Shown here in pieces: positions 6,530 to 9,564 of a stretch of 9,564 bases of DNA. Origin of the DNA: an uncultured Clostridia bacterium (GTDB lineage: Bacteria > Bacillota > Clostridia > Oscillospirales > Ruminococcaceae); assembly GCA_947302065.1 (NCBI GenBank), contig CAMYUO010000038.1:1-9564 (forward strand), in the 5' to 3' direction. The notes under the pieces are model-generated. The model searched no databases, was not told the origin of the DNA, and saw only the letters and a program-made list of their open reading frames with translations. The translations under genes were made by a program, and so were the position numbers. Every line of letters starts with the position of its first letter. The first letter of the stretch is position 1.

Positions 6530-7516
6530 ATGTACACAGATGTAAAACTTGAAAAGGGACTTTATTCTATCACAGGAAAGACATTCACACAGGCGCTTGC
6601 AGAGCTTGACCCTGACAGCGCTTACGAGAACACCGAGCTTAAAGGTCTCGATGCCTTTGAAAGACAGCTCAAGCGCTTTGACATCAAGGTCAAGGGCGCA
6701 AACTCCGACAGAGTCGAGAAGTTTTTCCGCACCACCCAGTCGGCAGTGCTTTTCCCTGAGTATGTCAGACGTGCTATCAAGGCAGGTCTTAACGAGGCAT
6801 CTATTCTGGGCGAGGTCGCAGCAACAACGACTTACACCGACGGCATGGATTTCAGAGGACTGACAGTCACAAGTGACGGAGAGAGCGACGTCGTTGCGCA
6901 GGCAGGCGAGCTGCCCGTTACCACCGTCGCTCTTGCAGACACATCAAGCGCACTTACCAAGTTCGCAAGAAAGCTGTCCTGCTCTTACGAGTCTATCAGA
7001 AAGCAGCGCCTTGAGGCGTTCGGCGTTATCCTCAGAAATCTCGGTGCAGCTATCGCAAGAGATGTCAACGGTCTTTGCATCTCGCAGATAATCACCGGCA
7101 TCACACCGTCTTCTATCGCAGGCGACGACATCACCTACGATGACCTTGCACAGTTCTGGTCGAGCATGGGCAGCTTCAACATGACCACAATGGTCTGCAA
7201 GCCCGATGTTATGGCAAAGATACTCGGTCTTGAGCAGATGAAATACTGCGTGAACGACTATATGACAAGCGGCATGGTAAAGACACCTTACGGCGTGACA
7301 CTTGTTAAGTGCTCCGAGATAACAGGCGATGTTGCAGTCGGCATCGACAACAGCTGTGCAGTTGAGGCTGTATTCGGCAGTGATGTTGTCATCGACTATG
7401 ACAAGCTGCTGTCAACACAGTGCGATGAGATCTCCTGCAGCGTTATGGTAGGATTCTCCGTGCTCACCGACGGCGCTGTCAAGGTGCTCAGCACCGACCC
7501 TGCAAACAACGGCTGA
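6530..7516 (+). CDS. Phage major capsid protein
   Basis: A 328-aa HK97-like shell protein. The start is taken at ATG 6530, 8 nt after AGGAG (6517-6521); ATG 6524 is too close to the SD, and TTG 6506 would place the SD inside the gene. The N-terminal part (1-65) is charged and helical, with LDAFERQLKRFDIKVKGANS (40-59), like the pre-shell arm of clostridial phage capsid proteins. FFRTTQSAVLFPEYVRRAI (66-84) begins the folded core. The body alternates beta-rich stretches and ends DGAVKVLSTDPANNG. The protease may trim the N-terminal arm, but no cleavage site can be proven here. This is the only gene of the head module after terS to use ATG with a well-spaced AGGAG, fitting a protein needed in hundreds of copies. 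Followed by the second multi-hairpin element. Confidence 0.92.
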   Translation: MYTDVKLEKGLYSITGKTFTQALAELDPDSAYENTELKGLDAFERQLKRFDIKVKGANSDRVEKFFRTTQSAVLFPEYVRRAIKAGLNEASILGEVAATTTYTDGMDFRGLTVTSDGESDVVAQAGELPVTTVALADTSSALTKFARKLSCSYESIRKQRLEAFGVILRNLGAAIARDVNGLCISQIITGITPSSIAGDDITYDDLAQFWSSMGSFNMTTMVCKPDVMAKILGLEQMKYCVNDYMTSGMVKTPYGVTLVKCSEITGDVAVGIDNSCAVEAVFGSDVVIDYDKLLSTQCDEISCSVMVGFSVLTDGAVKVLSTDPANNG

Positions 7517-7554
7517 TAGTCTAAGGCTTGATGATATAGGGAACTGACCAAGTG

Positions 7555-7785
7555 CGTCAAACCCTTAGGGTTTGAGGATACCGAGATAACCGCAGGGTAA
7601 GGGGACGCCCTCTCATGCAGGGCAGTCCCCTCTTTACAGACAGTCCACCGGACTGTCTGTAAATTCACCCTTGCGGAGCGCACGAGGTAAGGAGATTTCG
7701 CTGACTGCGGTCAGCGACAAGGGCGCCGCCCTTGACCCGCAAGCCTTTTTTACGAGAAAAGGCTTGGCGAAAAACCTGTTATTAT
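7555..7785. repeat. Multi-hairpin element, copy 2 (231 bp)
   Basis: Second copy, same orientation, about 88% identical to copy 1 by hand alignment. The same six hairpins occur. H1: 7557-7564/7568-7575. H2: 7600-7611/7619-7631, bulged A kept. H3: 7633-7646/7650-7663, now perfect. H4: 7698-7705/7710-7717. H5: 7718-7724/7728-7734, now perfect. H6: 7740-7749/7757-7766. It begins 38 bp after the capsid stop and ends 24 nt before the next ATG, so it fills almost the whole 7517-7809 gap. No promoter or terminator is evident beyond these stems. It could set relative expression on either side, for example by stabilising the capsid mRNA 3' end as palindromic repeats do in other bacteria; that is inference. 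Confidence 0.85.
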
Positions 7786-7809
7786 TGAGTTAGGAAAAGG
7801 AGAGATTGT

Positions 7810-8187
7810 ATGGTTAAACTTAGTTTTGACAATATCGCACAGCAGTTTGAAAAGCTCGGTGCGTGCGATGCGTCTGTGGTCGCTGCAAACATCGGCATCA
7901 TCGAGAACGCTCAGCGCAGGATAAGTGTTCTGCTCGATGATAAAAAATGCTCAGCAAGGAGCATTGCGAGCGCAGAATATGCTGCTGCGGCTTGTGCGTT
8001 CTACGATTATGTTTGCACGCTCAATGCCAGGGAAAAGCTGATCGTCACTATGACCGGCAAGGCATCTGCAAACACAGATTACAAAAGCCGCATAGAGTCG
8101 GCAAAAGACCTAAGGGAATCGGCTTTGCGGGCGATAGAGCCTGTGATGCTCGGCTGTGATTTCCTGTTTCGCACGGTGGAGGGATAG
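7810..8187 (+). CDS. Small helical protein, probable head-completion/connector
   Basis: A 125-aa protein, not recognised by sequence. It is predominantly helical with alanine-rich segments (ASAEYAAAACAFYDYV near 53-68) and several cysteines; no signal peptide or membrane segment is apparent. ATG 7810 has AAGGAGAG at 7797-7804, directly after the multi-hairpin element. Immediately after the capsid gene, phages usually encode head-completion or head-tail adaptor proteins of about this size, many of them helical. That position is the only support for the role. The next gene starts 2 nt after its stop. Confidence 0.6.
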   Translation: MVKLSFDNIAQQFEKLGACDASVVAANIGIIENAQRRISVLLDDKKCSARSIASAEYAAAACAFYDYVCTLNAREKLIVTMTGKASANTDYKSRIESAKDLRESALRAIEPVMLGCDFLFRTVEG

Positions 8188-8189
8188 CT

Positions 8190-8618
8190 ATGAGACAAAG
8201 TCTTATCGAACTTGAAAGCAAGGTGTGGTCAAAGCTCGCACATGCAGGCTTTGAGCCTATGGTGGAGTTTTCTGCGGTGGACAGCCTTCTGCAGCCCGAT
8301 GATATGCTCGGCGTTATCTGTTTTGAAGGCGCAGACGTGGTGGCAGAAGCGCTCGTTTACGAAAGCGGCAACTTCTGCGTAGAGACAGACCACCACATCT
8401 GCCTGCACCTTTACGGCAAAAGCGGCGACTTTGTGGACTATGAGGAGCTGAGAGATGCGTGCTACGAGGTGTTCTTTGATATCGTCAGCGACGAGGACCT
8501 GCTCATCTGCAAAATGGAGATGTCGGCGGCTGTGCAGTCTATGCCGCTGCGCAGGCTCGAACGCACGATAAAGTTCACTGTCCGCTGCACCGAGAAAGCG
8601 GAGGTGGAAGATGTATAA
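8190..8618 (+). CDS. Virion protein of unknown function, possible tail terminator
   Basis: A 142-aa acidic protein with mixed alpha/beta character. The middle (HHICLHLYGKSGDFVDYEEL, about 68-87) and end (SMPLRRLERTIKFTVRCTEK) suggest a beta sheet flanked by helices, as in tail-terminator or neck proteins, but I cannot name a family. The start ATG 8190 has GGAGGG at 8178-8183, inside the end of the previous gene. It overlaps the following gene by 8 bp. Expressed as part of the post-capsid block. Confidence 0.6.
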   Translation: MRQSLIELESKVWSKLAHAGFEPMVEFSAVDSLLQPDDMLGVICFEGADVVAEALVYESGNFCVETDHHICLHLYGKSGDFVDYEELRDACYEVFFDIVSDEDLLICKMEMSAAVQSMPLRRLERTIKFTVRCTEKAEVEDV

Positions 8619-8973
8619 AAAGTCGATGACTCACTCGGTGCTCTGTGGAAATGCGGGTCTGGTTTTTGACAGCCTGAAAGTGAAAGACGAATACTCCGTC
8701 GTTCAGCTGCCGCTTATCTCGGGCGGTTTTTACACCAAGATCGTCGGCAAAAAGTGGACAGAGATAGTAATGGAGGGCTGCATCTCAGATAGCGACAGGC
8801 AGCGTCACTATGACAGCTTCATTGCAGCGGCAAGCAGCGGTGAAGTGTCGCTCATCGTTGATATAACGTCATACAGCAGGTGTATCCTGATAGACCAGCA
8901 GCTGACGGCTCTGCCTGACAGCCGGCTGGAAAGATTCATAATAAGATTTCGGAGTGTGGGAAATGCCAGTTAA
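8611..8973 (+). CDS. Small tail-associated protein, weakly gpU-like
   Basis: A 120-aa beta-rich protein. The core KKWTEIVMEGCI (about 47-58), then EVSLIVDITSYSRCILIDQQ and a final RLERFIIRFRS, follows the general pattern of P2 gpU-like and related tail proteins, in which a strand with W or E-I-x-L-x-G is followed by a shift-distance step and a final beta strand. The next gene looks hub-like, and in P2 U directly precedes D, which gives mild support. This is pattern resemblance only. ATG 8611 has GAGGTGG at 8601-8607 and overlaps the previous gene by 8 bp. Confidence 0.5.
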   Translation: MYKKSMTHSVLCGNAGLVFDSLKVKDEYSVVQLPLISGGFYTKIVGKKWTEIVMEGCISDSDRQRHYDSFIAAASSGEVSLIVDITSYSRCILIDQQLTALPDSRLERFIIRFRSVGNAS

Positions 8974-9564
8974 CATAAAAATAGCCGTGACCGACCAGGG
9001 CGGCACGGAAAGAGAATTTGCCAAGGGCATAAAGCTCGTGATGAAAAGGGATATTTATCTTGCATATATAAGCCTCAGCGGCGAGTTTATCTGCGACACA
9101 AATCTCACCGCAGCGCAGGTGTGCAGGATAAGGCTCAAGCTTGGCAGCAGCGTGATATTCTCGGGTATACCCGACAAAGTAGAGGTGTTCATGCAGGGCG
9201 GCGTTAAGCGCATCAGCTTTGTCAGCCGCAGCTACACGTCCCTTGCGATGCAGAACGAGCACGAGCCTGGGATAATCACCGACGTTGACCTTGACGACCT
9301 TGTGAGCAGCTGTCTTGTTCACCCTGAGATAACTGTTGAACAGAATACGCCTGTGGAGAATTACATCTACGTCAAACAGTCGTCGAGCCTGTGGGATGCG
9401 ATAATCGCATACAACATAAAGAGCCGTGGCAGGATGCCTTACATTTACGGCACAGGCAAGATAATGTCCACGAAGGCACACAGCGCAGTGCGCAGCTACA
9501 CAGGAGAACAGCTGACGGGGAGCGGTTTCTCGGTGAGCACGCTGAATATGCTTTCTGATGTGTA
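8963..9564 (+). CDS. Baseplate hub / late-control-like protein, 3' end beyond the window
   Basis: The first 200 residues of a frame still open at the window edge, beginning MPVNIKIAVTDQGG. GGAG at 8951-8954 precedes ATG 8963, which overlaps the previous gene by 11 bp. Residues 60-102 (a strand followed by GIPDKVEVFMQGGVKR, then SFVSRSYTSLAMQNEHEPG) and 115-160 (LVHPEITVEQ, then SSLWDAIIAYNIKSRGRMPY) resemble the N-terminal part of tail hub proteins of the gpD/XkdQ type, where the first domain is a barrel that binds the tube or spike. No transmembrane or signal segment is visible. The rest of the protein is needed to settle the class. Confidence 0.6.
   Translation, partial: MPVNIKIAVTDQGGTEREFAKGIKLVMKRDIYLAYISLSGEFICDTNLTAAQVCRIRLKLGSSVIFSGIPDKVEVFMQGGVKRISFVSRSYTSLAMQNEHEPGIITDVDLDDLVSSCLVHPEITVEQNTPVENYIYVKQSSSLWDAIIAYNIKSRGRMPYIYGTGKIMSTKAHSAVRSYTGEQLTGSGFSVSTLNMLSDV

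Noticed and set aside
2432..7785. CRISPR array or classical insertion sequence
   Set aside because: Only two widely spaced copies, no spacers, no transposase, no terminal inverted repeats and no visible target duplications.
8936..9481. 181-codon minus-strand frame under the hub-like gene
   Set aside because: It is a mirror of a well-supported plus-strand gene with its own SD and overlap, and it lacks a recognisable domain.

Overview
The window looks like a Firmicutes chromosome of the Ruminococcus type (Oscillospiraceae). It has about 50% GC, strong AGGAGG-type ribosome binding sites, GTG and TTG starts, and a clostridial-style glycogen phosphorylase. The genus is inferred from overall resemblance, not from a search.

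There are two parts. On the minus strand, positions 1-1922 hold the first 640 codons of glycogen phosphorylase (glgP). Upstream of it are two sigma-A-type promoters, the distal one a perfect TTGACA-N17-TATAAT, and a leader with two perfect hairpins. On the plus strand, from 2696 to the window end, lies a compact virion-building operon: small terminase, large terminase, portal, prohead protease-like protein (with a Cys/His knuckle and a coiled-coil tail), major capsid protein, three small head-tail or tail genes, and the start of a baseplate-hub-like gene. No integrase, repressor or lysis gene is seen between glgP and the terminase. This is the edge of a prophage or a resident phage-derived cluster.

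The most unusual object is a roughly 232-bp element present twice in the same orientation (2432-2664 and 7555-7785). Each copy folds into six consecutive hairpins and ends 24-31 nt before a start codon, of the small terminase and of the first gene after the capsid gene. The copies are about 88% identical by hand alignment. Six base pairs in three stems differ by compensatory double changes, so the fold is under selection while the sequence drifts. The pair brackets the whole packaging/capsid module. Indels between the copies argue against protein coding.

The genes work together as a DNA-packaging and head-assembly line: TerS recognises DNA, TerL translocates and cuts it, the portal is the entry vertex, the protease matures the shell of capsid protein, and the small downstream proteins probably close the head and connect the tail.
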